From: Owenia fusiformis
Lineage: Eukaryota; Annelida; Polychaeta; Sabellida; Oweniidae
Assembly (NCBI GenBank): GCA_903813345.2
Contig: CAIIXF020000011.1
Span: 26,838,166 to 26,902,165 of the forward strand
DNA length: 64,000 nt
Direction: 5' to 3'
Shown here: in pieces, positions 62,376-64,000 of the stretch
Position numbering within the stretch: position 1 is the stretch's first letter
Layout of the letters: every line of letters begins with the position of its first letter
The notes under the pieces: model-generated
Databases searched by the model: none
What the model was told of the DNA's origin: nothing
Seen by the model: only the letters and a program-made list of their open reading frames with translations
Translations under genes and position numbers: made by a program

Positions 62376-62720
62376 CAGGGTGGGAAAAAATAATGCATAC
62401 TTTTCATATTGCAGGGTGACATAAAATATGTAATTAACCTACTTAGGCTATATTTGATTTACCTTCTCAGTTATGATGATCATGAAATTATCGTTAAACA
62501 TCTTCTGTACAGGCTGTCACCGTAACTTTACCATCAACATAACGTTGCATAATTTTTTTTGTCTTCATGATATCTGTAGTGTCCTTTAGGACATTAAAAC
62601 AAGGCTTCATTGAGCAACTCTACAAGAAGTTTCAGATGACTAGCTCAACTAGCACTTTTATGCACAAAAGTTAATTCTCTTGATGTTAAGGGGGGGGGGG
62701 GATATTTATCTGACACCCTG
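62376..62720. mobile_element. MITE with CAGGGTG ends, TA target
   Basis: CAGGGTGGGAAAAAATAATG at the left and TGACACCCTG at the right, with TA on both sides. The inverted match is short. A G-tract lies inside the right end, as in the elements at 13561 and 52175. Confidence 0.5.
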
Positions 62721-63269
62721 TAGAATGTTCAATATTTGAAACCCGCACACACTTTACAAATATTGTACAGCATTTCATGACTCTCTTTTTCTCTATTGAA
62801 TGCCCATGGTACAGCATTTTGGTTTGATATACTGGTATTTAAAGCATCCCTTTTGTGACGAATAGAAATTGTCTAATTACATATTACCGCCTATCAAAAA
62901 ACGAACAGCTCTAGGGAGTCCATGCTGTCTCTTGAGTATTCTGATTTATGCCAAATGGTTTTAATTGTCTCAATAGTCTTTCTTCGAACTGTAATCACCA
63001 CTATTGCCCTGGCCACGTGACAGTAAATGATTTGATATAACCGAAAACACCATCAAATCCAAATTATTATGGCAGAAATTGAAGTAATAACCCATTACTA
63101 CTGATGTATACTCAAACAGTCCAATTTATCATACATAAAACATCCTGAGATACAAAGACGCATGATATAAGAATTTGATTTACAGCGGAAGGATAACCTT
63201 TGTTTTATATTTCTTGCCTAGCAATTTAATATACACAGTTGTAGATGCAACACGAGGGTACACAACCAC

Positions 63270-63441
63270 CAGCGGATCTAGACGGGGGCGTGGGGGGGGG
63301 GGGGGGGGGGCGCACGCCTAAAAAGTCGGAAAATTCGTGTTTTGCCTCATTGCTTTTTACAAAATTTGAATCTTTTTTTAATTCGCTCGCAGTTATCATC
63401 ACACGCCCCCCCTCTAACACAAAATCTTTGATCCGCCCCTG
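63270..63441. mobile_element. hAT-like MITE, about 172 bp
   Basis: CAGCGGATCTAGACGGGG at the left and GATCCGCCCCTG at the right. A run of about 20 G lies near the left end. The flanks ACAACCAC and ACAACATG could be a decayed 8-bp duplication. Open frames on both strands here are shadows of the repeat. Confidence 0.55.
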
Positions 63442-63619
63442 ACAACATGCCTGACTTACAAAGTTTAACAAATAACTTCTATTTTTGAACACGTCAGCAG
63501 TTCAGATTTTGAACACCCATGACTGAATGTCGACACCTTCAACATTTCCATGTTCAGTTCTCACACATATCCCCCTTCTGTCGTCTTCACAACTATCACT
63601 GCAGCATAGACTGCATTAA

Positions 63620-64000
63620 CCTCGCAAAAATGTGACTCCCAACGAGGGGAACAAATTGAAAATCAGTCCTGGCCAAATTAATAATTAATAATGTAAATGC
63701 ATGTTTGCTTTCTGGCATCAAACACTGTCCAAATTGCATGATATGATTATATCGTATGTGTTTTCAAAATATTGTCATTTATATCCTATAATTCTTTAAA
63801 ATCAATTCACTCATGTAAGGTCCAATCTAGTAAATAGTAATAGTAAATATTATTATATTGTGAGTGGTCTAATAACAGTATGAACGTGCGTAATGATATT
63901 TTTAAGCATTTTTAGCAAGTTCAAATTTCTCGGATCCATATTATAAATTAGACCATCTTGACTATGTTACCATTCAGACAGTTTTTTCTTGATATAATGC
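63620..64000. repeat. dispersed repeat related to 6980-7850
   Basis: Shares AAAATGTGA(G/C)TCCCAA, TATGTGTTTTCAAAAT, CAATTCACT and ATAAATTAGACCAT with the left element, in the same order. Runs to the window edge. Confidence 0.6.

Overview
This is AT-rich animal nuclear DNA. It has spliced exons with GT-AG borders, one intronless class A GPCR, and very many decayed transposable elements. The mix of elements (Helitron-like elements with central tandem repeats, CR1/L2-type LINE remnants, mariner and hAT MITEs, many foldback elements) fits a marine invertebrate such as a mollusc or echinoderm. I cannot place it more precisely from the sequence.

Only two real genes can be named or classed. The first is an AKIP1 (A-kinase-interacting protein 1) homologue on the + strand. 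Two exons are recognisable, at 16095-16199 and 20982-21125, followed by a poly(A) signal at 21330. The 4.8 kb between them holds a TTAA-flanked foldback, a Helitron-like element and a hAT element. The second is an orphan rhodopsin-like GPCR on the - strand (60893-61969, 358 aa) with a TATA box about 230 bp upstream of its ATG. A third, unrecognised candidate at 2471-4202 (+) has four exons with phase-1 introns and good splice sites, but needs three single-base indels to stay open. It is either a young pseudogene or a gene damaged by assembly errors.

Layout: 1-1086, a 450-bp tandem repeat holding a Helitron-like terminus; 2471-4202, the unknown spliced gene; 5019-5687, thirteen copies of a 16-bp perfect palindrome about 54 bp apart; 6331-8530, a large inverted-repeat element with nested MITEs; 8.9-16 kb, mostly featureless; 16-21.4 kb, AKIP1; 22.3-26.2 kb, a LINE interrupted by a Helitron-like element, with a second copy just downstream; 26.7-27.8 kb, a mariner remnant; 30.5-37.4 kb, MITEs and foldbacks; 40.5-42.5 kb, a CR1/L2-like LINE and a foldback; 46-49.7 kb, a second LINE plus a mariner carrying a MITE in its terminal repeat; 50.5-58.4 kb, dense DNA elements; 59.7-60.3 kb, an inverted minisatellite; 60.9-62.2 kb, the GPCR; 62.4-64 kb, more MITEs.

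The most informative structural observation concerns the Helitron-like elements. Three sequence-distinct families share one end design: a start near CAAG, a short subterminal motif, and a 3' hairpin built from that same motif. One copy sits in a LINE reading frame that closes up exactly when the element is removed, with no target-site duplication. The palindrome array at 5.0-5.7 kb is the least explained structure in the window.
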